From Luteitalea pratensis (lineage in GTDB: Bacteria; Acidobacteriota; Vicinamibacteria; Vicinamibacterales; Vicinamibacteraceae), in contig NZ_CP015136.1 of the NCBI RefSeq assembly GCF_001618865.1, forward strand, positions 3,321,001-3,385,000: a stretch of 64,000 bases of DNA, written 5' to 3'. Position 1 is the stretch's first letter, and each line of letters opens with the position of its first letter. Position numbers and translations under genes: made by a program. This document shows positions 51,878 to 60,975 of this stretch, in pieces. Under the pieces are notes generated by a model that worked only from the letters and a program-made list of their open reading frames with translations, was not told the DNA's origin and searched no databases.

Positions 51878-53342
51878 TAGCAGCCCGTGGTGAAAGTGCT
51901 GCCTGAGCTGGGCGATGGGATCGACACCATCGAACCCGCTCGATAGACTGCGACGCATGGCGATGGGCACGCGGCAGGACGAGCAGGCACCGCTCTGGAT
52001 CGCGACGTCGGAGCTGCCCACCGGTCCTGGCCATCCGTTCTACACGCGGCTCACTTCGGTGCTCGACGCGGCGGGCTTCGATCGCTACGTCGAGGACGCC
52101 TGCCGCGGCTTCTACGCGCCGCGCATGGGCCGTCCCGGGCTGGCCCCGGGCCGCTACTTCCGCCTGCTGCTGGTTGGCTACTTCGAAGGCCTGGACTCCG
52201 AGCGCGGCATCGCGTGGCGGGCGGCCGACTCGTTGGCGATCCGTCGATTCCTGCACGTCGGGCTCGAGGACGGCACGCCGGATCACTCGACGATCTCGCG
52301 CACGCGTCGCCTGATCGATGTGGAGACCCACCGGGCCGTCTTCACGTGGGTCCAGGCACAGTTGGTGACGCACGGGCTGCTCACTGGCAAGACGATCGCG
52401 GTGGACGCGACGACGCTGGAAGCCAATGCGGCCATGCGCAGCATCGTGCGGCGCGACACCGGCGAGACGTACCAGGCCTACCTCACGCAGTTGGCCGCGG
52501 CCTCGGGGATCGAGACGCCCACACGCGAGGCGCTCGCGCGCTTCGATCGACGCCGCAAGAAGAAGGGATCCAACGACGACTGGACGCATCCGGACGATCC
52601 CGACGCGAAGATCACCAAGATGAAGGACGGGCGCACGCACCTAGCACACAAGGCCGAGCACGCGGTCGATGCCGACAGCGGCGCGATTGTCGCGGTCACA
52701 GTCCAGGGCGCCGATGTCGGCGACACGAGCAGCGTGGTCGAGACCGTCGTCGAGGCGGCCGAGCAATTGGAGCGGGTCGGCGCGCCGGCACAGCTCGACG
52801 AACTGATCGCGGACAAGGGCTACCACGCCAACCGCACCCTCATCGATCTGCACGCGCTCGGCATCCGCGCCTACGTCTCGGAACCGGACCGCGGTCGCCG
52901 TCGGTGGGACCAGGCCCCCGATGCGCAAGCGCTCGTCTACGCGAATCGCCGACGCATCCGCGGCCGCCGCGGTCTCGCGCTCTTGCGCTGCCGTGCCGAA
53001 CGCGTCGAGCGCTCGTTTGCGCATCTGTACGAAACCGGCGCAATGCGACGGACGCACCTGCGCGGGCATCAGAACATCCTCAAGCGGCTGCTGGTGCACG
53101 CCGGCGGCTTCAATCTGGGGCTCGTCATGCGCCAGCTGGTCGGCGCAGGCACGCCGCGGGGCCTGCAGGCGCGTCTCGGTCCCCTTGTCGCCCTGCTGGT
53201 CATGCTCACGGACGCCCTGGCGGCGCGGTGGCCGATCCTGACAACCACGACCGACACACCAGTCGCCGACCTGGTTTATCTGCGCAACTCGCTCGCCGAG
53301 GCAGCGCGACCCTGACTCAGTGACTTCCACCACGGGCTGCTA
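51878..53342 (+). mobile_element. IS1182-family insertion sequence
   Basis: About 1.46 kb bounded by inverted repeats TAGCAGCCCGTGGTGAAAGT (left) and, on the other strand, TAGCAGCCCGTGGTGGAAGT (right), with one intact transposase gene. It interrupts a tannase gene on the left; the right flank is unrelated, so an adjacent deletion probably followed. I cannot define a target-site duplication. Confidence 0.87.
51915..53315 (+). CDS. IS1182-family transposase
   Basis: A 466-residue DDE transposase. N-terminal domain (HPFYTRLTSVLDAAGFDRYV, GRPGLAPGRYFRLLLVGYFE, RAADSLAIRRFLHVGLEDGT, PDHSTISRTRRLI) is typical of IS1182. The catalytic Asp is in GKTIAVDATTLEANAAM, the second in LDELIADKGYHANRT, and Glu in CRAERVERSFAHLYE. 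The frame is complete, so this element could still be active. An in-frame ATG at 51957 is an alternative start. Confidence 0.88.
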   Translation: MGSTPSNPLDRLRRMAMGTRQDEQAPLWIATSELPTGPGHPFYTRLTSVLDAAGFDRYVEDACRGFYAPRMGRPGLAPGRYFRLLLVGYFEGLDSERGIAWRAADSLAIRRFLHVGLEDGTPDHSTISRTRRLIDVETHRAVFTWVQAQLVTHGLLTGKTIAVDATTLEANAAMRSIVRRDTGETYQAYLTQLAAASGIETPTREALARFDRRRKKKGSNDDWTHPDDPDAKITKMKDGRTHLAHKAEHAVDADSGAIVAVTVQGADVGDTSSVVETVVEAAEQLERVGAPAQLDELIADKGYHANRTLIDLHALGIRAYVSEPDRGRRRWDQAPDAQALVYANRRRIRGRRGLALLRCRAERVERSFAHLYETGAMRRTHLRGHQNILKRLLVHAGGFNLGLVMRQLVGAGTPRGLQARLGPLVALLVMLTDALAARWPILTTTTDTPVADLVYLRNSLAEAARP

Positions 53343-53540
53343 ACAGAGCCGCGACCGGCGTAACGAGTCCGTCGCTTATCGTCACCGCTTGACCGCCAAG
53401 GGCTGCCTACCTGCGTGCCCGCGTGCTTCCGGTCACGCGCGACCGCAGCGCGACGGCCGACACAACCCCACGCACCGTCGCGCGAGTGATGGAGCTAGAC
53501 ATTCTCCGGAACGCCGACGTCTCGCACTCTCACCACGTCT

Positions 53541-53585
53541 GGATGACGGGAACTCGCGCGAGAGATCGCAAGATGTTGTTGGCGA
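53541..53585 (+). repeat. Interspersed palindromic repeat, copy R5 (short, diverged)
   Basis: GGGAACTCGCGCGAGAGATC keeps a shorter but perfect palindrome, CTCGCGCGAG. The second inverted repeat is lost. It lies 106 bases from the stop of the minus-strand metallopeptidase-like gene. The rest of the gap 53343-53690 holds nothing recognisable. Confidence 0.65.
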
Positions 53586-53690
53586 CGGCAGGGCTCTCAC
53601 CTCGACGTCAAGGTGAAGCCAGAAAGGCACAATCATCATCGTGCAACGGCGGCTCGCGATGACCGCTACCACACTTCCCGCGTATTGCGC

Positions 53691-54773
53691 TTATCTGCAG
53701 CCGCTCGCCAGCACGCCTTCTATCGCGGTGAGAAGATCGACGTCATTGACAGGGAAGCCGCCCGGATTGGCCGGCGGCAGGACACCATCCGAGCGCCACT
53801 CCATCAGCGTCGCGAAGTTGTCTGCCAGAATCTCCTCCGGGTGGATGATGTACGAGGAATTGCGCAGCATCAGCGGGATCCAGTTCGTGTTGCCGAAGTT
53901 GTACTTGATGAGATCGCCATTGTCGGCGCGGAGAGCTTCGCCGGTGCCGGCATCAACCGACACGAGAACGATGTCCAGCGCGTCGAAGATACTCGGCAGC
54001 TGAATGACCTCGTCCAACGGCAACAGAGATTGAATCACCGGCACGACTTCGGCGCTCCCCGACCCGGATTGAACAGTCAATGTGTGCAGGTACTCGAACG
54101 CGTCCGGGTTGCTCAGGCGACGATCCTCGAGCTCGGCTGGGTATTCGAACCCGTCCACGGTCTTGAATCCAAGAAGCGCATAGAGGTCATCCCGCAGAAG
54201 AGAATCCGTTCTCGATAGGACGTGAAACACCTCGTGCGCCAGCAGAAAGTAGGCGCGCCGTGCATCGGTCGTCGGCAGCGCGGTCATCGACTCAGGAAAC
54301 ATGATCGCGTGTCTCCGGGTGTAGGCCGAGTCGAATTCTTCCTGGCCGCTCGTCTTGACGAGGTCGATGTTCGGCACGTGGAGCTTCAAGCCGTTCATCG
54401 CGTCGCTCAACTTGTCGACCAACGCTTGCCAATTGGTCTTCTCGACCGCCGTCCAATCCAGGCCCGCGCCAGCGGCAAAGTCGAGGAACGCCTTCAGTGT
54501 GGTGGGCGCTGCCGTCCTTTGGCGCGCGCCCATGTCAAAGGCACTGAGTTGCCTGGCCCACCGGTCCTTGTGTCCCAGTGTGTTCTCCGCGCCATGAAGG
54601 TCCGCGAATTCCACCCGTTTCGACAGGGTGGGACCTTCGGCGCACGAAGACGCCTCTGCCGCAGCCTCCTGCGCCTGTGCGGCGGCCGCAGGGATCAGCA
54701 ACACGACCGCGATGGCAGTAGCTGGAAGCAAACCGAGGCGCGCCTGCGGCGCGCGAAATTGTCCCAGTCTCAT
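53691..54773 (-). CDS. Secreted HExxH protein (putative metallopeptidase)
   Basis: A 360-residue exported protein with signal peptide (LGLLPATAIAVVLLIPAAAAQAQ). FLLAHEVFHVLSRTD holds an HExxH zinc-binding helix. About 120 residues later HPEEILADNFATL supplies an E-x-x-x-D arrangement that could give the third ligand and support residue, as in gluzincins. Before it, YTRRHAIMFPESM may be an edge strand. No known peptidase family is certain. The ATG has AGGAG upstream. It follows the kinase-STAND gene on the same strand (104-base gap) and could belong to that operon. Confidence 0.7.
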   Translation of the reverse strand: MRLGQFRAPQARLGLLPATAIAVVLLIPAAAAQAQEAAAEASSCAEGPTLSKRVEFADLHGAENTLGHKDRWARQLSAFDMGARQRTAAPTTLKAFLDFAAGAGLDWTAVEKTNWQALVDKLSDAMNGLKLHVPNIDLVKTSGQEEFDSAYTRRHAIMFPESMTALPTTDARRAYFLLAHEVFHVLSRTDSLLRDDLYALLGFKTVDGFEYPAELEDRRLSNPDAFEYLHTLTVQSGSGSAEVVPVIQSLLPLDEVIQLPSIFDALDIVLVSVDAGTGEALRADNGDLIKYNFGNTNWIPLMLRNSSYIIHPEEILADNFATLMEWRSDGVLPPANPGGFPVNDVDLLTAIEGVLASGCR

Positions 54774-54877
54774 GATGTCTCCTTTCGATCCGAGGATCAC
54801 GCCGAGTGGTGACGGGAATCGGCTCTGGAGGAGGAAGACGAAACGTGACGAGAAGGTTCCCGGCCTCGCGCCGCACG

Positions 54878-57800
54878 TCACCAGGTCGGCGGCTCGCGGC
54901 CCCACCCTTGAAACGGCAAGAAGGTAATGCGATAGCCGCTAGCCGACGTGGCGTCCGGAGCAATGCGAACGTTCGTCAACGACCGGAACTTGTCGAGAAG
55001 CGCATCACGCGACCAGGTATGCGGCGGTTGTCCCTCGGGCATCGGCCAGATCCGCACCGTGCCGTCCACGCTCGTCGAGGCGACGAGGCGTCCGGTTGGA
55101 TCGATTCGAACCCCCCAGATGGGCCCTTGATGGCCGATCAGGAGGTGCGGCTCGTCGCCGGTGGCAGGACCGACCCGCACGATCCCATCCCGGCTGCCAG
55201 TCACCAGGCGCTTGCCTGAGGGATCCCACGCCATCAAGGTTACCTGGTCTCCGTGTGACGACAGCGGCCAGCCGCGCCGTTCGTGCAGGTCATACACAGA
55301 TGCCGTACCCACAGGCTCTTGGACGTTGTCGCCGGTGTCGAGCAGGAGGACGTGTCGGCCATCGGGACCGAGGAATGCCCCGCCCGGCTGCGCCAGTAGA
55401 AGTTCGAAAGACCCTGTTTCCAAATCGAGGCGACGCAGTCCTCCAAAGCCCGCGATGAGCAGGCGGCCATCCGGCAAGAACGCGACGGTATTGATATCGT
55501 TTCCGTCGCCGGGATCGTAGCGCTTCACGGCGCCCGTCTGCAGGTCAAAAACGCGAATAACGTGGCGTTGTCCGCCATTCTCCGGGCCATCTGCAGCGAT
55601 TCGGCTTCCCGTCGCATCGAAAGCCACCGCGTCCACCCACCCTTGGAAGCCGGGCAACTCCCTGAAGCCTGACCCTGCGACCGGCAGGATCAGCACGCTT
55701 CCAGACCGTGTGCCCGTGGCGAGAAACTGGCCATCCGGCGAAACGGCCAATTGGGACACGTCCGCAGCGATACGTCGGCGCGGGAAGCTGTTACCAGTCG
55801 AAGGCCAAATCTCAACGCCACCCACCCCGGCCGACGCAGCGATCCACTTCCCCTTCGGATCGAAGGCCACATCTCTCGGCGCGCCAGCGGAGACTCTCAT
55901 GACTGAGGGCCAACGCCGTGTAAGGGGCCAGAATGTCACGCCATTCAGATCTTCAGCGGTCAGCCATCGCCCGGTTGGCTCGAACACGGCGCCGATCGTC
56001 GTGACGGGTCCGCGGCCGAGCGCCATCGTTTCGGCGTCCGGCGGACCAATCAGATCCCACATTCGTAATCCTTGCCCCGTGAGGGCCGCGACGATCCATC
56101 GGCCAGTGGAATCGAAGACGACGCTGCTGATCCGCTCCTCCGGTTTCAGTGATGAACCGGTCAGGTGCCGAGGCTCGCGCGCGTGTACCAGCGAGCCGAG
56201 CCGCAGCGCACCCGTGTCGTCCCGCAAAGCGATCTGTTCGCCGTTGCTGTCAAGCCAGAAGCTCGACACTGGCGCACTCGTCCGGAGCACGATGTGCTGT
56301 CCCGCTGCCCCGGCTTTGGACGTCGACGCGAGCACCTGCCGGTGACCGGGATACGAGACGAAGTAGCGATCACCTGACGCGTCGAACTGCAGTCGCAGCG
56401 CTCCACCGGAGAGGAAGCCCAGCCTGCGGGCATCTCCCGCGATGAGCGATCGCAGAACGATGTCTGCGCCAGAGCCGTTCGGCGCTCGCGTGATGAGCTT
56501 GTCGCCGCGCACGGCCAGGAGACCTTCGCCGGGGGTCTCGATCCGTTTCAGCAGCGTCAGCTCCGGGAGACCGATGACATCGACTCCCGCTGTCCCAGAA
56601 CGCCGTCGCCCAAAGATCACGAGCCTGCGCCCGTCACTCGCGAACTGTGCGGTCACGTTGCGCAGGAACGAACTGCCCACATCGAATGGCCCCGACCCAT
56701 CGCGCCGCCACACGCGCGCATCAGTTCCCGAGTCGACGAGCCATTCGCCATCGGTGCTGAACGCGAGGCTCGAATCGCCGCCGTTGCTTCCCTCGCTCCG
56801 CACGAACGCCAGCGGCCCTTTCCAGAGTTGGCGCAAGGCGAAGCGCCGAATCTCCGCCGTATCGGCGCGCTCCAAGGCGGCTATCGCGTGCGCGAACGCC
56901 AGCGTCGGGTTCCGGTCTTCCTCGAGCTGTCCGAGCGCAAGGAGCTGTTGTGCCTCGGTGCGGAGCGTCTGCTGCACCGCCCGCTGCTCCGCCGCGCGAC
57001 TCCGAATCCATAGTTGGCTCACGACTACGAGTACGACCAGGAGCGCCGCAAAGGCAGTGCCGATCGCCATACCCATCTGGCGTCGTCGTCGGCCGGCCTG
57101 GGTTTCCATGGCTTTGCCGAACGCCTGCTCGAGCGCAGTCAGTCGACCGGCATAGCGCGATCTCCAGGCGACGTAGTCTGCGAAAGACGGTCCCGTCCAC
57201 AAGAGACCGCCCGGTCGCCCTCGCTCGTCCCAAAGGCGTGCAGCCTGCCGGAGCTGGTCGCGCAGACGCGCCCCTTCGCTGTCCTGGTCGCGCCAGCGCG
57301 CGAGCCGGGGCCAGGACGCGAGCAACGACTCGTGAATGATCTCCACCTGACGGTGTCCGGTCGTGCCCGCGTCCTCGGGTGCCGCTTCGAAGGACGTCAG
57401 CAGACGCGCCTCGATGAGCCTGCCAAGGACCTCCTCCGCCTCGCGACGGTCGGCAAAGGCGGAGAGGAGTTCTTCCCATCCCTGGAGCGCCCGCGTTCCT
57501 TCGGCCGTGACGAGGTTGCGCAGGATCTCCCGCACGATCTGAACGCGCGCGGCACCGATCGTCTCGAGCGTCGCCTCGGCGTGCTGGGCAAGCGCGCCAG
57601 CCACGCCGCCGATGTCCTCGTAGCCACGGCGCGTGAGCAGGCCGCGCTCCCGATCGCGGTGCTCCCACAGGCGCGCCAATGCGAAGGCGAGCAGCGGCAG
57701 CGTCCCTCGTTCCTGGGCCACGTCGCGCAGCATGTCCTCCACGAGCCGCTCGTCTTCGAACCGATAACCGCAGACGAGTGCCGGCTGCACCAGTGCACGG

Positions 57801-59362
57801 CGCAGCGCGGCGCCGGCTGGCGGCGCGAGAGGGGTCAGGTCGGAGAACGCGGGGCGCAGGTCCTCGAAGGACTGGCACTGCAGCAGGAAATCATCTCGGA
57901 TGGAGAGGAGGACGTGCACGTCGGCGTCGAGCACGAGTCGTCCCAGGAGCTCCGAGAAGCGATGCTGCACCTCGATCGGGTTCAGCGTGAACAATTCCTC
58001 GGCCTGATCGACGACAAGGAGCGCGTGATCATGCCGCTGGCGCCATCGTCGCGCCAGGAAAACAGACGCGGCGAAATCTTCGAGGTGGGGCAACAGGTGC
58101 CCGACTTCCGGATCGCCAGCCAGCTTCGGAGCCAGGGCCTGGGCCAGAGCGGCGAACGGCCTGTCCGCTGGTGCGCACACGATTGCCGACCAGCCAGCGG
58201 GGAGGGCCGGCACCAGCCCAGCCCGCACGAACGAGCTCTTGCCGGCGCCGGAAGGCCCGATTACGGCTCGCAGGCGAGGGCGTCGCAACTGACGAAGCAG
58301 CGACTCCACTTCGAGCTCGCGGCCGAAGAAGAAGCGCGTGTCCTCTGGTGTGAAGTGCAGAAGACCCGGATATGGACTCTGCTCGGCGCGACTCGTCTCC
58401 CGCTGCTCGACTTCCAGGGCGCGCGCCAGCGCACCCGCGGAGGAATAACGGGCCCCAGGTGAACGGCTCAGTGCCCGGCGGAGCACTGCACTCCAAGGTC
58501 CGGCCGAAACCTGAGGCGGGTCTCGACGCAACTCCGCCCACAGCCTGAGTCTGTCATTCGCTGATCCGCCCGTTCCGGTCGTCCTCGGCGAGACCATCTC
58601 CGCGAGAATCACGGCGGCCGAGAACACATCGGCGCGCGCGTCCACCAGAAGGCCGTCGGCCTGCTCCGGAGACATGTACCCCGGGGTCCCGACGATGGTC
58701 TCAGCCTGGGTATCGGTCAGGCTTCGGGCAATCCCGAAGTCCATGACCACAACCCGCTTCGACAGGGTCAGCATGACGTTCTCGGGTTTGAGATCGCGAT
58801 GCACGAACCCGGCGGCATGGATCGCTTCCAGGCCAGCCAGCAGCTGTCCGGCGATCTCTCCCCCCCGGCCGAAGTCCAACGGCCCCTTCTCCGCAAGAAG
58901 TTCGGCGAGCGTGGTGCCGTCCACGAACTCCATCGACACCATCTCATGGCCGTCCTCGACTACAAGGTCGAACACCCGGCACACGTTGGCCGAGACGACC
59001 TGGCGCGCGCTACGCACCTCACTTCGTAGCAGATCCCGGGCGTGATCGTCCCGAATCAGGTCAGCCCGAAGCGCCTTCAGCGCCACTTCCATTCGGAGCT
59101 TCACATCGAAGGCATGCCACACCTCTCCCTGACCACCGCGACCGAGCACGCGCAGAAGCCGGTAGCGGCCACCAAGAATCAGGGCGGGCCGAAAGCCACT
59201 GGAGGTGGTAGGGAGGGCGGGCATGCCTCCGGAGTTCTGAGACACGGCTCCCTGGCTCTCGTCCACCGCGAGGTCCAGCAGGCACCTGGGGCACCGGCCT
59301 TCGAGCGCACCCCTGTCAATCAACGGCGCGCCACAGTCGTGACAGCTCGGCGAAGTCGACAT
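54878..59362 (-). CDS. Giant Ser/Thr kinase / STAND NTPase / WD40 signalling protein
   Basis: A 1494-residue protein with four parts. Residues 7-27 form a zinc ribbon (CHDCG and CPRC). The kinase domain spans about 62-320, with glycine loop LGRGGQGEVW, VALKAL lysine near 96, VHRDLKPENVML, MDFGIARSL and GYMSPEQADG. From about 330 a STAND-type NTPase module follows (YPGLLHFTPEDTRFFFGRE, Walker A GPSGAGKSS at 369-377, Walker B-like LLVVDQAEELF). A transmembrane segment (MGMAIGTAFAALLVVLVVV) separates it from a C-terminal WD40/propeller region (FSTDGEWLVDSG, AVSPDGQFLATGTRSG, MAWDPSGKRLVTGSRDGI, RIDPTGRLVASTSVDGTVRI). STAND proteins act as ligand-triggered oligomerising switches. It follows its ECF sigma gene by about 40 bases. 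A GTG one codon upstream is an alternative start. Confidence 0.9.
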   Translation of the reverse strand: MSTSPSCHDCGAPLIDRGALEGRCPRCLLDLAVDESQGAVSQNSGGMPALPTTSSGFRPALILGGRYRLLRVLGRGGQGEVWHAFDVKLRMEVALKALRADLIRDDHARDLLRSEVRSARQVVSANVCRVFDLVVEDGHEMVSMEFVDGTTLAELLAEKGPLDFGRGGEIAGQLLAGLEAIHAAGFVHRDLKPENVMLTLSKRVVVMDFGIARSLTDTQAETIVGTPGYMSPEQADGLLVDARADVFSAAVILAEMVSPRTTGTGGSANDRLRLWAELRRDPPQVSAGPWSAVLRRALSRSPGARYSSAGALARALEVEQRETSRAEQSPYPGLLHFTPEDTRFFFGRELEVESLLRQLRRPRLRAVIGPSGAGKSSFVRAGLVPALPAGWSAIVCAPADRPFAALAQALAPKLAGDPEVGHLLPHLEDFAASVFLARRWRQRHDHALLVVDQAEELFTLNPIEVQHRFSELLGRLVLDADVHVLLSIRDDFLLQCQSFEDLRPAFSDLTPLAPPAGAALRRALVQPALVCGYRFEDERLVEDMLRDVAQERGTLPLLAFALARLWEHRDRERGLLTRRGYEDIGGVAGALAQHAEATLETIGAARVQIVREILRNLVTAEGTRALQGWEELLSAFADRREAEEVLGRLIEARLLTSFEAAPEDAGTTGHRQVEIIHESLLASWPRLARWRDQDSEGARLRDQLRQAARLWDERGRPGGLLWTGPSFADYVAWRSRYAGRLTALEQAFGKAMETQAGRRRRQMGMAIGTAFAALLVVLVVVSQLWIRSRAAEQRAVQQTLRTEAQQLLALGQLEEDRNPTLAFAHAIAALERADTAEIRRFALRQLWKGPLAFVRSEGSNGGDSSLAFSTDGEWLVDSGTDARVWRRDGSGPFDVGSSFLRNVTAQFASDGRRLVIFGRRRSGTAGVDVIGLPELTLLKRIETPGEGLLAVRGDKLITRAPNGSGADIVLRSLIAGDARRLGFLSGGALRLQFDASGDRYFVSYPGHRQVLASTSKAGAAGQHIVLRTSAPVSSFWLDSNGEQIALRDDTGALRLGSLVHAREPRHLTGSSLKPEERISSVVFDSTGRWIVAALTGQGLRMWDLIGPPDAETMALGRGPVTTIGAVFEPTGRWLTAEDLNGVTFWPLTRRWPSVMRVSAGAPRDVAFDPKGKWIAASAGVGGVEIWPSTGNSFPRRRIAADVSQLAVSPDGQFLATGTRSGSVLILPVAGSGFRELPGFQGWVDAVAFDATGSRIAADGPENGGQRHVIRVFDLQTGAVKRYDPGDGNDINTVAFLPDGRLLIAGFGGLRRLDLETGSFELLLAQPGGAFLGPDGRHVLLLDTGDNVQEPVGTASVYDLHERRGWPLSSHGDQVTLMAWDPSGKRLVTGSRDGIVRVGPATGDEPHLLIGHQGPIWGVRIDPTGRLVASTSVDGTVRIWPMPEGQPPHTWSRDALLDKFRSLTNVRIAPDATSASGYRITFLPFQGWGREPPTW

Positions 59363-59402
59363 CACTCCTCAGAGATCAGAAAGACGGAGGGGAGAAGAAA
59401 GG

Positions 59403-60131
59403 TTACCCCGCCGGACGCTCCCACGGCTTGATTGCCGACAGCAGATGATGAAGTTCGGAGTCGACGTCTCCAGGGTCGGCCACCGTGGCCCCGATCTCTT
59501 CCCGGAGCAGATGCCCGTAGCGTCGACGCAGCCGGTGGACCATCTTCTTGACGGCGCCTTCGGTCGTCCCGAGGCGCTCGGCCACCTCGTGGTAGTGCAC
59601 CCGCGGCTCACTGCCCGTCAGATAGCCTTCAAGCTGCTCGAACTCGACGCCGCGACCTGCGTGCTTCAGTTCCTGACCGAGACGTGCCATCGCCCGCTCG
59701 AGGAGGGTGAAGGCCCACCGCCGCTCGAAGAGCGTCTCGGGATCGAGAGTGTCGAGCGGATCGTCAGGGTGCCGCGCCTCCGCTTCCCGGACGTCGATCG
59801 CCACCGGCACCCGGCCGCCGCCTCTCTTCAGCGCCCGCGCGCGGTCGCGTTCCTTGGACAGAAAGTGCTTGAACGACGTCAGGAGGAACGCGCGGAATCG
59901 GCCTTCCCGCAACCGCACGTCACCGAGGTAGTCCTTCTCGATGAGCAGCGCAAAGTATCCCTGCGTGAGGTCATGGGCGTCCTCAGCCGTATAACCGACC
60001 CCGCGGGCGAAGCTGTACAGGGGACGCCAGTAGGCCGCACACAGAAAGGCAAGCGCCTCTCGCGCCTCGGGCTCGCCGCCACTGCGGGCTCGCGAAACGG
60101 CTGTCCAGGCGGTGCTGGGAAACGTGCTCAT
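59403..60131 (-). CDS. ECF-type sigma factor paired with kinase-STAND gene
   Basis: A 242-residue sigma-70-like ECF factor of the longer type common beside such kinases. Region 2: WTAVSRARSGGEPEAREALA, YSFARGVGYTAEDAHDLTQG, FALLIEKDYLGDVR and FRAFLLTSFKHFLSKERDRA. Region 4: EVAERLGTTEGAVKKMVHRL. It is longer than the sigma factors at 3.8 and 30.0 kb and belongs to a different ECF group. It is the first gene of an operon with the kinase-STAND-WD40 gene, so the kinase probably controls its activity (inferred from pairing). Confidence 0.85.
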   Translation of the reverse strand: MSTFPSTAWTAVSRARSGGEPEAREALAFLCAAYWRPLYSFARGVGYTAEDAHDLTQGYFALLIEKDYLGDVRLREGRFRAFLLTSFKHFLSKERDRARALKRGGGRVPVAIDVREAEARHPDDPLDTLDPETLFERRWAFTLLERAMARLGQELKHAGRGVEFEQLEGYLTGSEPRVHYHEVAERLGTTEGAVKKMVHRLRRRYGHLLREEIGATVADPGDVDSELHHLLSAIKPWERPAG

Positions 60132-60427
60132 GGCTCACGGTCCATGGGCCAGCTCCGGTGGCGCACACTCGCCGCTGCGCAACGGGTGAGGACCGAACTC
60201 GCCCTCGTGCATCTCAACCGGCGCATGAGGGAACCGTGTTCAGAAGCAAGCGGGGAGGTCGAGCGGAACGCCCGATTGGCCAGCACCACCGCGCGAACGA
60301 CGGACGGGCCGCTGACGGAGACGGGCGCCATCGGCAGTGATTATAGTGAGCTGGTGCTGCGCGCCGGCCTGGTTAGCTCGAAGGACGGTTGTGCTACCCG
60401 TGGCGGGTCGCTCGTCGCTCAGAGTCT

Positions 60428-60470
60428 GGCTTGATCCGGTCTCGTAGACATCTTCCGAAGGTGCATACGC
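60428..60470 (+). repeat. IS3-family left-end remnant
   Basis: GGCTTGATCCGGTCTCGTAG followed by ACATCTTCCGAAGGTGCATA matches the left terminal repeat and leader of the IS3 element at 47.2 kb. The homology stops about 45 bases in. The preceding 296 bases, upstream of the ECF sigma gene, contain nothing recognised beyond its promoter region. Confidence 0.62.
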
Positions 60471-60599
60471 TGCTTATTCCCCAAGCTTCCGAAAACGGAG
60501 TAAGGATCACGGCTAACTGGCGAGAGCTAGATGTGGCCGCCCCAGTTCGCGTGAGATCGTCGCGATCGTGGTCGAGGCCAAGGCCGTGAGACCCAGGGG

Positions 60600-60975
60600 T
60601 GCCGATACCCCCAGGGCATCGATACCCCCAAATCGGGGCGTACCCCCAGAAATACCCCCACGCATTCATCGATGTGGGGCGCGCGGCAGGCAAGTGGAGC
60701 AGCGCGGCGCACAGCTGGCGGGAGAAGTTGGCGAGTGTTTCGACGCGGATCGGCTGGACGCCCATGGAACGCCATGGACGCCTACGGACAACTCTGGACG
60801 AATGGTGGAGGCGGCGGGAGTCGAACGGCGATTAGTTAAGCCACTGGCATACAGCTACTTACGTGTTGTTGCTGCTGAGGTCCGTACCACCACATGTACC
60901 CCCATGCTCGGTCTGATACCTTCCAGCAGGGATGACTCTCGGCAAAGGCCTCTGCCGTAAGGACTTCCATCATTG
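60600..60975 (+). other. Attachment-site module C with tmRNA 3'-end core
   Basis: Core at 60803-60825 contains GGAGGCGGCGGGAGTCGAA, identical in sequence and orientation to module B. Left arm (60604-60661) has four TACCCCC repeats; the right arm has GTACCACCAC (one base altered) and GTACCCCCATG. Between left arm and core are repeated TGGACGCC-type motifs, also seen in copies A and B. Module B and this module are 31.2 kb apart. No full tmRNA sequence continues past the core. Confidence 0.72.

Noticed and set aside
52214-53323. Long alternative frame inside the IS1182 transposase gene
   Set aside because: High-GC shadow frame with arginine/glycine-rich text; the 466-residue frame carries all family motifs.
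60394-60765. Minus-strand frame with WGYFWGYAPIWGY repeats (also near 29366-29650)
   Set aside because: The repeats are translated TACCCCC arm-type repeats, with no ribosome-binding site or family; treated as part of the attachment module.
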